Assembly (NCBI GenBank): GCA_045614025.1
Contig: JAZLCE010000025.1
Location: forward strand, 1 to 60,835
Direction: 5' to 3'
Length of the DNA: 60,835 bases
Origin: RGIG4140 sp045614025
GTDB taxonomy: Bacteria; Pseudomonadota; Alphaproteobacteria; CAAHEQ01; UBA3637
Shown here: piece by piece, positions 1-8,286 of the stretch
How the letters are laid out: each line of letters begins with the position of its first letter
How positions within the stretch are numbered: the first letter of the stretch is position 1
Made by a program: the position numbers and the translations under genes
Notes under the pieces: generated by a model
Databases searched by the model: none
What the model was told of the DNA's origin: nothing
What the model saw: the letters and a program-made list of their open reading frames with translations, nothing else

Positions 1-273
1 ATTTTTTCTCTCTTTTCTTATAATTAATTGATTTATAATGATTATTTTTTATTAAAAAATTGCATAAAAAATGATAAAATACGCTTTTTTTATGTTTTTT
101 ATTCAGAAAAGCAAGTAAAATTCCCCTTAAAAAAGCCTTTATTTTACCACTAATTTCATGCCAAAAAATTGGCAAATCTATCGACCCTTAGATTTCCGAC
201 ACACAAATAACAACTAACCCTTTGAAAAAAGAAGTCAAATAAAATAATTCAATATCACTATAGATTAAAAAAA

Positions 274-948
274 TTACTCAACTCTTCCAAAACCTAAAGC
301 CATTTTAATTCTTTTAAAAAATGAACTTGTGACCGCACTTGCAGATTGGATTTTTTTTCCAATTATCTCATTTTTTGATAAAAAACTTGCCCTTTCTTTA
401 ATCCAGATAAGAACACTGGCATTTTCTTTTGGAGAACCATAATCCAAAAATTTTAAAAAAGCCCCTACCCTTTGTTTACTTGGGTTATGTTGATAACATC
501 TATATTGAACAACATCTAACCCTAAAGTTAAAAAAAGTTCTTTTTCAAAGGCTTTTGCCCCTTCAACAGCATATCCATTTCGTTGTGCTTCTTTTGTCAA
601 CCAAACTAAAACATCTGCCACATTCTCTTTTATCAAAGCACAAAAAATGCCAATACAATTTGCCGTTTTTTTATCATACAAATAATATTGCAATTGTTCT
701 TTATGTCGCCACAAATGCTCATCTTCTTTGATATGAAAAGCCGCTGAATATGGCGATGAAATATCTAACCACCAACCAAAAATCCCATCTGTGACTTCTT
801 TATTATTCTTAATAAACGCAGCCAAAGCCAAAGGCGAAGATGCTGTTCGCTTTTTCTTCATTTGTTGAAACAATGTACCATCTTCAAAAATATGACGGTG
901 CATAATTAAGCGTTCTGTTTCAACAAAATCTTTCACGTTACAACCCAT
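274..948 (-). CDS. GNAT-family N-acetyltransferase (RimJ/RimL-like)
   Basis: Likely transfers an acetyl group from acetyl-CoA to an amine; the substrate is unknown. The N-terminus ('VETERLIMHRH', residues 9-19) is the usual opening strand of RimJ/RimL-type GNATs. A central strand plus 'RNGYAVEGAKAFEKELF' (about 122-138) fits the acetyl-CoA-binding motif A region, and 'YRCYQHNPSKQRVGAFLKFLDY' (about 148-169) is the typical 'N..S..v..klGF' end of the fold. About 45 C-terminal residues extend past the domain. No Shine-Dalgarno sequence is visible before the ATG; a GTG 12 bases further in (936) is an alternative start. It lies downstream of a terminator, so it is probably transcribed apart from the nusB operon. 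Confidence 0.75.
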   Translation of the reverse strand: MGCNVKDFVETERLIMHRHIFEDGTLFQQMKKKRTASSPLALAAFIKNNKEVTDGIFGWWLDISSPYSAAFHIKEDEHLWRHKEQLQYYLYDKKTANCIGIFCALIKENVADVLVWLTKEAQRNGYAVEGAKAFEKELFLTLGLDVVQYRCYQHNPSKQRVGAFLKFLDYGSPKENASVLIWIKERASFLSKNEIIGKKIQSASAVTSSFFKRIKMALGFGRVE

Positions 949-956
949 AAAAATAA

Positions 957-986
957 AATAAAGAGCCCATAAAAAAGCTCTTTATT
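957..986 (-). terminator. Terminator of the rpiB-glyA-nrdR-nusB operon
   Basis: A 10-bp perfect stem (957-966 pairing with 977-986, AATAAAGAGC/GCTCTTTATT) encloses a 10-base loop just downstream of the nusB stop codon. On the minus strand it is followed by a T-rich stretch. It separates nusB from the acetyltransferase gene. Confidence 0.65.
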
Positions 987-1007
987 ATCAAAATAATAAA
1001 ATATAAA

Positions 1008-1487
1008 CTATCCTCTTACAACTTTGGCAAATTTATCCAAAATTGCATTCACAATTTTTGCTTCCGTTCCACTGAAAAAGGCCCGAGTCATATCAACATA
1101 TTCGTTCACAATGATTGGTGCTGGCAAATCTGGATTAGCATAAAATTCAGCAATACCCATTCTTAAGATGCATTTAAGCAACAATTCCATTCTTTCAAAA
1201 TCAAGAGTTTCCCCTAAATTCGAACGAATGATTTCATTAATCATATCTTCTTTATCTTGATATTCTTTCACAATAGATGTGAATAATGAAGCATCTGCTG
1301 GTTGAAGATCAACATATTTTTCTCTTCCAGCAACACCATCTTCAATCACTTGACCACCAATTTCCCCAAGCAAAAACTTAGAGATAATTTTATCCCACAT
1401 TTCATCAGAAACTTCTTTTGCATAACCAGCTTGAACAGCCATTAAACGTGCATTTGTAAACTTTTGTGTTGGATTCACATCACTCAT
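1008..1487 (-). CDS. nusB: Transcription antitermination factor NusB
   Basis: NusB binds boxA RNA with ribosomal protein S10 and supports rRNA antitermination. The protein is all helical, 159 residues, a normal NusB length. 'TNARLMAVQAGY' near the N-terminus and the C-terminal block 'RMGIAEFYANPDLPAP' followed by 'IVNEYVDMTRAFF' and 'IVNAILDKFAK' are the conserved NusB core. The start overlaps the end of nrdR by 4 bases (ATGA), so the two are translationally coupled. nrdR-nusB adjacency is common in bacteria, though here ribH is not between them. Confidence 0.93.
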   Translation of the reverse strand: MSDVNPTQKFTNARLMAVQAGYAKEVSDEMWDKIISKFLLGEIGGQVIEDGVAGREKYVDLQPADASLFTSIVKEYQDKEDMINEIIRSNLGETLDFERMELLLKCILRMGIAEFYANPDLPAPIIVNEYVDMTRAFFSGTEAKIVNAILDKFAKVVRG

Positions 1488-1942
1488 TCTTCGCCCTCCA
1501 TTAATTTAGCAGCAAAATCTTTAAAATCTTCCATAGTTGTAAAATTCTTATAAACCGAGGCATATCGAACATACGCCACCTTATCAATTTTTAATAACGA
1601 ATTCATCACCAATTCGCCAATTTCATTTGACCGGATTTCAACCATTCCTTTTTCTTCAAGAGATTGAATAATCCCAGCAACAATTTGATCAATAATTTCT
1701 TCATCAACTTCGCGCTTTCTTAACGCTAATTGAATTGATCGATATAATTTTTCGCGTTCAAATGGCACTCTGACATCATTTTTCTTCACAACGATTAAAT
1801 CTTGGCTTTGAACATATTCAAACGTTGTGAACCGGCCACCACATTCAGAACAAATGCGCCGACGTCTGATTGATGTGCCATCATCACTTGGTCTTGAATC
1901 TTTCACCTGACTGGCATATTTTCCACAAAAAGGACACTTCAT
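1484..1942 (-). CDS. nrdR: Transcriptional repressor NrdR
   Basis: NrdR represses ribonucleotide reductase genes in response to ATP/dATP. An N-terminal zinc ribbon is formed by C3/C6 and C31/C34 (CPFC...CSEC), followed by the Arg-rich 'RRRRICSECGGRFTTFE' segment. An ATP-cone domain fills residues about 49-139 (starting 'LIVVKKNDVRVPFEREKL'). At 152 residues the length is normal. The start codon shares one base with the glyA stop (TAATG), and the 3' end overlaps nusB by 4 bases, so it sits inside the rpiB-glyA-nrdR-nusB operon. No NrdR box was identified in the window. Confidence 0.95.
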   Translation of the reverse strand: MKCPFCGKYASQVKDSRPSDDGTSIRRRRICSECGGRFTTFEYVQSQDLIVVKKNDVRVPFEREKLYRSIQLALRKREVDEEIIDQIVAGIIQSLEEKGMVEIRSNEIGELVMNSLLKIDKVAYVRYASVYKNFTTMEDFKDFAAKLMEGEE

Positions 1943-3240
1943 TAAATCAATCCCTTCCCTTCATCATAAATTGGGAATTTTAAGCACATTTCTTTCACTC
2001 TTTTTTGAACTGATAAAATGGCTTTTTCAGCTTCTTCTTCGCCTTTTTGAAGCGCATTTAAAATTTCAACAATCATCATGCCAATTTCTTCAAATTCTTT
2101 AGATCCAAAACCTCTTGTTGTTCCTGCTGGAGTTCCCACACGCAAACCAGAAGTCACTGTTGGTTTTTCAGGATCATTTGGCACACTGTTTTTATTGCAA
2201 ATAATACCAGCTCTTGCCAACGCATCACATGAAGCCGCTCCAGTTAATCCTTTGCTTCTTAAATCAAGCAAAACCAAATGTGTATCCGTTCCACCTGAAA
2301 CAAGATCATATCCGTTTGTTTTTAAGGTTTTAGCTAAAATGCCAGCATTTTGAACAACATTTTGAGCATATTCTTTAAATGAAGGAGATAAATCTTCCCC
2401 AAAAGCAACAGCTTTTGCTGCAATAATATGCATTAATGGACCCCCTTGCAAACCAGGGAAAACAGCAGAGTTAATTTTTTTAGCAATTTCTTTATTGTTT
2501 GTTAAAATCATCCCACCTCTTGGACCACGCAATGTTTTATGTGTTGTTGTTGTTACAACATCAGCATAATTTAGTGGATTTTCAAGAACACCACCTGCTA
2601 CAAGACCCGCAAAGTGAGCCATATCAACCATTAAATAAGCACCAACTTTATCTGCAATCGCCTTAAATCTTTTATAATCAATTGCTCGAGGATAGGCTGA
2701 TCCACCTGCAATAATTAATCTTGGTTTATGAGCCATGGCTAATGATTCAAGCCCATCATAATCGATATAACCATCTGAATTTAAACCATAAGAAACGCTA
2801 TTATAATATTTGCCAGATGAAGAAGCTTTATATCCATGTGTTAAATGACCGCCCGCATCTAAGCCCATGCCTAAAATCGTATCTTGTGGATCCAAAAGCG
2901 CCAAATAAACGGCTGCATTTGCTTGAGAACCAGAATGAGGTTGAACATTTGCATATGAAGCATTAAAAAGTTGTTTTGCTCTTTCAATTGCCAAAACTTC
3001 CACTTCATCCACATATTCACATCCATGGTAATAGCGCTTTGAGGCATACCCTTCAGCATATTTATTTGTTAAAACACTGCCAGCTGCTTGCAAAACTGCT
3101 TTTGAAACAATATTTTCAGAAGCAATCAATTCAATATGATCTTGTTGACGCCATAATTCCTTTGTTATCATACGAGAAACGATCGGATCTGTTTGTTCAA
3201 GCGGTTGATGAAAATATAAATAAGAATTATTCAAAGTCAT
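1942..3240 (-). CDS. glyA: Serine hydroxymethyltransferase
   Basis: PLP enzyme that interconverts serine and glycine while charging tetrahydrofolate with a one-carbon unit. The PLP lysine is K235 in 'TTTTHKTLRGPRGG'. Other family signatures are 'HIELIASEN' (35-43), 'YAEGYASKRYYHGC' (61-74) and 'PHSGSQAN' (101-108). It has 432 residues, typical of bacterial GlyA. Gene order rpiB-glyA-nrdR is common in Alphaproteobacteria. The 5' end overlaps rpiB by 14 bases and the 3' end touches nrdR. Confidence 0.97.
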   Translation of the reverse strand: MTLNNSYLYFHQPLEQTDPIVSRMITKELWRQQDHIELIASENIVSKAVLQAAGSVLTNKYAEGYASKRYYHGCEYVDEVEVLAIERAKQLFNASYANVQPHSGSQANAAVYLALLDPQDTILGMGLDAGGHLTHGYKASSSGKYYNSVSYGLNSDGYIDYDGLESLAMAHKPRLIIAGGSAYPRAIDYKRFKAIADKVGAYLMVDMAHFAGLVAGGVLENPLNYADVVTTTTHKTLRGPRGGMILTNNKEIAKKINSAVFPGLQGGPLMHIIAAKAVAFGEDLSPSFKEYAQNVVQNAGILAKTLKTNGYDLVSGGTDTHLVLLDLRSKGLTGAASCDALARAGIICNKNSVPNDPEKPTVTSGLRVGTPAGTTRGFGSKEFEEIGMMIVEILNALQKGEEEAEKAILSVQKRVKEMCLKFPIYDEGKGLI

Positions 3241-3685
3241 GGGGCATATCTCCTAATTTTGCGATTCGTCTTTCATGACGACCGGCTTCAAAATCCGTTG
3301 TTAAAAAAATGTCAACAATCTTCATTGCTTCTTCTTTATCTAAAAAACGACCTCCTAAAACAAGAACATTGGCATTATTGTGTTGTCTTGATAATCTTGC
3401 ATATTCTTGAGAATGCACTAAAGCACCTCGAATAAATGAATATCGATTAATGGCAATACTCATACCAATACCAGATCCACAAAGTAAAATACCACATTCA
3501 GCTTCTTTCTTTTTAATTGATTTTGCAACCAAATAAGCTTTATCTGGATAATCAACAGATTGCGTTGCATCATTTGTTCCATGATCAATAATTTCATATC
3601 CTTTTTGAATTAATGATTCTTTTATAAATGACTTAAGCTCACAAGCCGCATGATCAGATGCCATTACAATTTTTTTTACTTGCAT
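3227..3685 (-). CDS. rpiB: Ribose-5-phosphate isomerase B
   Basis: Interconverts ribose 5-phosphate and ribulose 5-phosphate in the pentose phosphate pathway. 'ASDHAACELK' at residues 9-18 and 'ECGILLCGSGIGMSIAIN' (63-80), with the presumed catalytic C69, are diagnostic of the LacAB/RpiB family. 'RHERRIAKLGDM' near the C-terminus is the usual phosphate-binding end. First gene of the rpiB-glyA-nrdR-nusB operon and divergent from ruvX across a 30-base gap. A GAGGA motif lies about 10 bases before the ATG. Confidence 0.95.
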   Translation of the reverse strand: MQVKKIVMASDHAACELKSFIKESLIQKGYEIIDHGTNDATQSVDYPDKAYLVAKSIKKKEAECGILLCGSGIGMSIAINRYSFIRGALVHSQEYARLSRQHNNANVLVLGGRFLDKEEAMKIVDIFLTTDFEAGRHERRIAKLGDMPHDFE

Positions 3686-3715
3686 ATTTTATCATTTCCT
3701 CGTATAAAAAAGATA

Positions 3716-4186
3716 ATGAGTAATACTAGCGAAAATCAAACCAAATTACAAGTTTTTTTATTCAAAGATGCTAAAAATATTTTCCCCAAAGGAAAACAAC
3801 TTTTAGGCATTGATTATGGCATGAAACGAATTGGCCTTGCTCTTTCTGATTCACAAGGACAATTTGCTGAACCGTTTAAAATTATCTATAAACTTAAAGA
3901 ACTTGATGATATTATTCCTGCTAAAAATATTGAAGCTATTGTTATTGGCCTACCTCTCCAAACAAATGGCGAAGAAGGCGATATTGCCAAACAAGTTCAT
4001 CTATTTGCGAACAGAGTTGTTGAAAAATATAATTTACCCGTTTTTTTAATTGATGAACGATATACTTCAAAATTTTCTTCCGAATACTTATCATCAAAAT
4101 TTATGAGAGAAGAAAAGCAAAAAAAAGTTTTAGATGCTTATGCAGCTGCCAGAATCTTACAAAAGGCCATTGATGAACTAAAATAA
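3716..4186 (+). CDS. ruvX: Putative pre-16S rRNA nuclease / Holliday junction resolvase-like RuvX (YqgF)
   Basis: RNase H-fold nuclease of the YqgF family, implicated in 5' processing of 16S rRNA. 'GIDYGMKRIGLALSD' gives the first catalytic Asp, 'EAIVIGLPLQTNGEEGD' the second acidic region, 'IDERYTS' and 'DAYAAARILQ' the rest of the active site. I chose the ATG at 3716 (156 residues); an upstream ATG at 3650 would extend the protein into the divergent rpiB gene and add residues with no family counterpart. A bidirectional terminator follows the stop codon directly. Confidence 0.9.
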   Translation: MSNTSENQTKLQVFLFKDAKNIFPKGKQLLGIDYGMKRIGLALSDSQGQFAEPFKIIYKLKELDDIIPAKNIEAIVIGLPLQTNGEEGDIAKQVHLFANRVVEKYNLPVFLIDERYTSKFSSEYLSSKFMREEKQKKVLDAYAAARILQKAIDELK

Positions 4187-4190
4187 AAGA

Positions 4191-4216
4191 AAAGACCTTG
4201 TTAACAAGGTCTTTTT
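4191..4216. terminator. Bidirectional terminator between ruvX and the STAS genes
   Basis: Perfect 10-bp stem AAAGACCTTG/CAAGGTCTTT with a TTAA loop and a T run, placed between two convergent genes. It can serve ruvX on the plus strand and the STAS gene on the minus strand. Confidence 0.9.
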
Positions 4217-4219
4217 CAA

Positions 4220-4522
4220 CTATTCAAAATCATAAAATCGATAAAAATGCGTATGATCAAATAATTCTTTTACTTGATCACGCGCTCCTCTAATAGTCAA
4301 ATCCGTTTCTGTTTTTAATGCTTCACCATAGGCAATACTAAACATCCCCAAGGCTGCTGAATCAATAAAATCACAATCAGATAAATCAAATACTATCCTT
4401 TTATGATTATTTTCTTTAATCATTGAAACAATTTCAAAAAAAGCTGCATGATCGCGAAAGGTAAAAGGATCACTTAAAATAACTTCTTTTCCCCCAACAA
4501 TATCTCTTGTTTCATAATACAT
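4220..4522 (-). CDS. STAS-domain protein (anti-anti-sigma factor type), copy 2
   Basis: Single STAS domain of 100 residues, the size of SpoIIAA/RsbV-type anti-sigma antagonists. 'CDFIDSAALGMF' (50-61) is the signature loop, and S55 sits where these proteins are phosphorylated by a partner-switching kinase. 'FTFRDHAAFFEI' (20-31) is shared with the gene just upstream, which is clearly a paralogue. No HATPase kinase or PP2C phosphatase partner lies nearby, so the pathway it controls cannot be read from context. The 71-base gap to its paralogue contains a short A/T-rich hairpin (4552-4571). Confidence 0.85.
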   Translation of the reverse strand: MYYETRDIVGGKEVILSDPFTFRDHAAFFEIVSMIKENNHKRIVFDLSDCDFIDSAALGMFSIAYGEALKTETDLTIRGARDQVKELFDHTHFYRFYDFE

Positions 4523-4593
4523 AGCTATTTACCCCTAACAAAAACTCCCCTAAAAGATTAAAAAATCTTTTTTATTATTTAAAAACTTAATCG

Positions 4594-4899
4594 TTATTTT
4601 TCAAAACGATAAAGGCTATCAAATCTTGCAGCAAACATCACTTCTTTAACTTTGCCCTCAACGCCTTTAATTGATAAATCAACCGATTTTGAAGATGCTT
4701 CATCATGAGCAATCACAAACATCCCCAAGGCAGCTGAATCAATAAAATCACATTCTTTTAAATTAAAAACAAGTCTTTCAATATCCGTATTTTTGATTAC
4801 TGAAATGATTTCAAAAAAAGTATCATGATCTCTAAAGGTAAATGACCCAGAAAAAATAATTTCCTTACCGCCTTCAATATCAATAGATTTATAGTTCAT
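4594..4899 (-). CDS. STAS-domain protein (anti-anti-sigma factor type), copy 1
   Basis: Paralogue of the next gene: 101 residues with the same blocks, 'GGKEIIF', 'FTFRDHDTFFEI' (20-31) and 'CDFIDSAALGMF' (50-61) with S55 as the putative phospho-site. A strong Shine-Dalgarno sequence (AAGGAGGT) precedes the ATG. The sequences differ most in helix 2 and the C-terminus, where partner specificity in this family usually lies. The pair probably arose by tandem duplication. The cognate anti-sigma kinase is not in the window. Confidence 0.85.
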   Translation of the reverse strand: MNYKSIDIEGGKEIIFSGSFTFRDHDTFFEIISVIKNTDIERLVFNLKECDFIDSAALGMFVIAHDEASSKSVDLSIKGVEGKVKEVMFAARFDSLYRFEK

Positions 4900-4963
4900 A
4901 GCAATACCTCCTTCTTAATTTTATTCTTACTAATTTTTTTCATTTCGTCAACAGTATTTTATT

Positions 4964-5695
4964 TCATTTATGTTTCTTTTTTTGAAAAACAAGATAAATC
5001 GGTTTTCTTCCTGCCAAAATACCTTTTTTTTCATAACGCGTTGCAACCCAATCTTCCGGTGGAATAGACGTATCTTCATTTACTTGTTCAAAAAGATCAA
5101 GCATTTGAACTTGTTCTAAAGTCCATTCAGCATATTCTTTCACGTCTGTTGCCACATAAAACGATGCATCTTCTGACATTAATCTAAACAAATGACGTTG
5201 ATTAATTTGATTGGTAAATCTTCTTTCAGCATGACGAGCTTTTGGCCATGGATCTGGATAAAGCAAGAAAACTTTTTTAAAGGCGCCATCTTGAAAATAT
5301 GGGAAAACTTCTCTCACATCATCATCCCAAATGCGAACATTATCAGATCTCGCTTCATCTAAACCAGTGTGCGTTGTCTTCCCTTCATGAGATCCATTTA
5401 AATGAGCCAACAAAGAAGCCACACCATTTATAAATGGTTCTGCAGCAAAAAAACCAACATCTTGATATTTCATTGCCAATTCAGCAACATGTTCACCACC
5501 ACCAAAACCAATTTCTAACCAGCATTCTTTGGGTTGAAAAGAAAATAATTCTTGACAGGTCACCTGCCCTTTACTTTTCCCTTCAAAAGAAGGTTTTAAT
5601 CTTGGCAACAGCTCATCAATGAGCTGTTGCTTTGAAGATTTAATTGTTTTTCCTTTTCTACGTCCAAAAAAACGTAGTTCATTTTTATCTAACAT
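4964..5695 (-). CDS. trmB: tRNA (guanine-N7-)-methyltransferase TrmB
   Basis: SAM-dependent enzyme that makes m7G46 in tRNA variable loops. The SAM-binding motif 'EIGFGGGEH' is at residues 61-69. The family signature 'YPDPWPKARHAERRF' (146-160) contains the residues used for tRNA binding and catalysis. 243 residues, slightly longer than E. coli TrmB, with a basic N-terminus. It starts 2 bases after the glgP stop codon, so it is probably cotranscribed with it. Confidence 0.95.
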   Translation of the reverse strand: MLDKNELRFFGRRKGKTIKSSKQQLIDELLPRLKPSFEGKSKGQVTCQELFSFQPKECWLEIGFGGGEHVAELAMKYQDVGFFAAEPFINGVASLLAHLNGSHEGKTTHTGLDEARSDNVRIWDDDVREVFPYFQDGAFKKVFLLYPDPWPKARHAERRFTNQINQRHLFRLMSEDASFYVATDVKEYAEWTLEQVQMLDLFEQVNEDTSIPPEDWVATRYEKKGILAGRKPIYLVFQKKKHK

Positions 5696-5697
5696 TC

Positions 5698-8169
5698 TTA
5701 TTTCTCCGACGAATTAACATTCCAAATATCTTTAGCATATTCTAAAACAGTTCTATCGATGGAGAATTTACCAGAATTTGCAATATTTAACAAGGCTTTT
5801 TTTGACCATTTAAGCGGATTTACATAATCTGCAAAAATTTGTTCTTGCGCCATAGCATAACTTTCAAAATCAGCCAATAACATATAATAATCTTTAAACA
5901 TGATGTTTTGGAAAATAGGAATAAAGAGATTATTATCTTCACCAGGTGTAAACATGCCATTTGTTAACGCATCCATCACCCGTTTAATTGAATGATTTGA
6001 ATTATATAAATCCCAAGGTTTATAACTATCTGCCATATGTTTTTGCGCAACTTCTTCTGCTGTTAATCCAAACAAATAGAAGTTTTCTTTTCCAACTTCA
6101 GATAAAATTTCAACATTGGCTCCATCTAAAGTTCCTAAAGTTAAAGCACCATTCATCATAAACTTCATATTACTTGTTCCTGAAGCTTCATACCCCGCTG
6201 TTGAAATTTGTTCACTCACATCAGCCCCAGGGAAAACATATTCTGCAACAGATACTTTATAATCTGGAATAAAGACGATCTTTAATTGATCTTTCACTCT
6301 TGGATCATTATTCACAACTTTAGCAACATTATTAATTAATTTAATAACCAATTTTGCAAATTCATATCCAGGAGCTGCTTTCCCACCAAAAATATATGTT
6401 TTTGGCACAGGCAAGGTTAATCCATCTTCAACAATTCTTAAATATTGATGGATAATATGAAGCACATTTAAATGTTGACGTTTATATTCATGAATTCGTT
6501 TTACTTGACAATCAAAAATTGATTTTGGATTTACTCTAATTCCTGTTAATTTATCAATTAATGAAGCCAACTCAACTTTATTATCATACTTAATGCGATT
6601 TAATTCTTCTAAAACAGATTCATCTTTAGCAAATGGCACCAACTTTTTCAATTGAGATAAATCAGTGATCCATTTATCTCCAATACGGGAACTGATTAAC
6701 TGACTCAACCCTCTGTTAGAATTCAACAACCAGCGACGTGGCGTTACCCCATTTGTTTTATTATTAAAGCGTTCTGGCCACATTTCATAAAATTCAGGTA
6801 CCAATTGAGAGGTTAATAACTTCGTATGAATTTCGGCAACACCATTAATCGAATGCGAGCAAACAATTGCCAAATGAGCCATTCTAATTTGTTTTTGAGC
6901 ACCCTCTTCAATAATAGACATACGGCTTAAACGAGAAACATCACCAGGATATTTGTTCATCACCTGTTTCATTAAATAATCATTGATTTCATAAATCAAG
7001 ATTAAATGGCGTGGCAAATGGCGTTCAAACATGGAAACAGGCCATTTTTCAAGAGCTTCAGGCAACAACGTATGATTTGTATAAGCCATTGTTTTAACAG
7101 TAATATCAAAAGCTCTATCCCAATCCAAACGATATACATCAATTAAAACACGCATTAATTCAACAATTGCCAATGTTGGATGTGTATCATTTAATTGAAT
7201 AGCCACTTTTTCTGGCAACAAATCAAAGTCTGTATGATTTTCCAAAAACCGGCGCATAATATCATTGATAACACAAGATGTAAAGAAATATTGTTGCATT
7301 AAACGCAAATAACGCCCTTGCTCAACAGCATCAGATGGATACAAAACCTTAGAAATCGTTTCAATTTGGATATTTTGCTCAACAGCTTCAACATATCCAC
7401 CACGATTAAATGTTTCTAAATCTAAAGTATTCGTTGATTTAGCAGCAAACAAACGCAAGTAATTAACCGTTTTTCCACCATAACCCACAATTGGCATATC
7501 ATATGGAACACCCAATAACTGACTTGTTCCAACCCAATGCGGTTCACGATGTCCATTTCTTTCTTCATAAACAACACGACCACCAATTTGAACTAAACAA
7601 GATCTATCTGCTCTCTCAATTTGCCATGGAGAACTTCTATCTAGCCAAGAATCAGCTCTTTCCTTTTGCCAGCCATTTTCAAAATATTGTTTAAACAACC
7701 CAAACTGATAGTTAATACCATAACCATATCCTGGAATACCAAGCGTTGCAATGGCATCTAAGATACAAGCAGCCAAACGCCCCAACCCTCCATTTCCAAG
7801 AGCCGGATCATATTCGCAATCTAACACATCTTTTAACTGAATTGGATTATCTAATTTAATTTCATTAATTAAATCCATAATTTCAAAGTTAAAAAGATTG
7901 TTTGGCAATAAACGACCCAACAAATATTCTAATGACAAATAATATACTCTTTTAGGATCTTTTTTCTCATGTCGTGCAGCAGTTTGAAACATACCATCAA
8001 TGCATAAATCACGCACAGCCATTGCTAAAGCTGTAAACAAGTGATCTTTATCAGCTTCACAAACTCTTTTTGAAAGCGAATATTTAATATGCCACTCAAT
8101 TAATTTTTGAAGCTCTTGAGCTGTTGGTTTTTTAATACTAACTGCTTTTGATTTAGATGATGTTGCCAT
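5698..8169 (-). CDS. glgP: Glycogen/starch/alpha-glucan phosphorylase
   Basis: Cleaves alpha-1,4-glucan with phosphate to give glucose 1-phosphate. Family blocks run throughout: 'YYLSLEYLLGR', 'ALGNGGLGRLAACILDA', 'QLNDTHP', 'NGVTPRRW', 'VKRIHEYKRQHLN' and the PLP-lysine site 'EASGTSNMKFMMNG' near residue 670. I chose the ATG at 8169 (823 residues) because GAAAGGAAAG lies right before it; the in-frame ATG 18 bases upstream is part of that ribosome-binding site. No other glycogen gene (glgA, glgC, glgB, malQ) is in the window. The substrate may be stored glycogen or dietary glucan; sequence cannot decide. Confidence 0.95.
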   Translation of the reverse strand: MATSSKSKAVSIKKPTAQELQKLIEWHIKYSLSKRVCEADKDHLFTALAMAVRDLCIDGMFQTAARHEKKDPKRVYYLSLEYLLGRLLPNNLFNFEIMDLINEIKLDNPIQLKDVLDCEYDPALGNGGLGRLAACILDAIATLGIPGYGYGINYQFGLFKQYFENGWQKERADSWLDRSSPWQIERADRSCLVQIGGRVVYEERNGHREPHWVGTSQLLGVPYDMPIVGYGGKTVNYLRLFAAKSTNTLDLETFNRGGYVEAVEQNIQIETISKVLYPSDAVEQGRYLRLMQQYFFTSCVINDIMRRFLENHTDFDLLPEKVAIQLNDTHPTLAIVELMRVLIDVYRLDWDRAFDITVKTMAYTNHTLLPEALEKWPVSMFERHLPRHLILIYEINDYLMKQVMNKYPGDVSRLSRMSIIEEGAQKQIRMAHLAIVCSHSINGVAEIHTKLLTSQLVPEFYEMWPERFNNKTNGVTPRRWLLNSNRGLSQLISSRIGDKWITDLSQLKKLVPFAKDESVLEELNRIKYDNKVELASLIDKLTGIRVNPKSIFDCQVKRIHEYKRQHLNVLHIIHQYLRIVEDGLTLPVPKTYIFGGKAAPGYEFAKLVIKLINNVAKVVNNDPRVKDQLKIVFIPDYKVSVAEYVFPGADVSEQISTAGYEASGTSNMKFMMNGALTLGTLDGANVEILSEVGKENFYLFGLTAEEVAQKHMADSYKPWDLYNSNHSIKRVMDALTNGMFTPGEDNNLFIPIFQNIMFKDYYMLLADFESYAMAQEQIFADYVNPLKWSKKALLNIANSGKFSIDRTVLEYAKDIWNVNSSEK

Positions 8170-8286
8170 CTGCTTTCCTTTCATAATAAAAGATATGTCA
8201 TTAAACAAAATTACTCTTATTATAGAAAGAAAAACTTAACACTTCATTAACAAAGAATAAAAAAAGAAGCTCGAAAAGAAATTTTT

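Noticed and set aside
1..110. Similarity in order of short motifs between positions 1-110 and 18440-18545, including a shared 14-mer TAATTAATTGATTT
   Set aside because: In sequence this AT-rich, 14-base matches are expected by chance, and the flanking match is loose. A window-edge promoter region cannot be excluded.
2078..2353. Plus-strand open frame of 91 codons opposite glyA
   Set aside because: Antisense shadow of a well-conserved gene, without ribosome-binding site.
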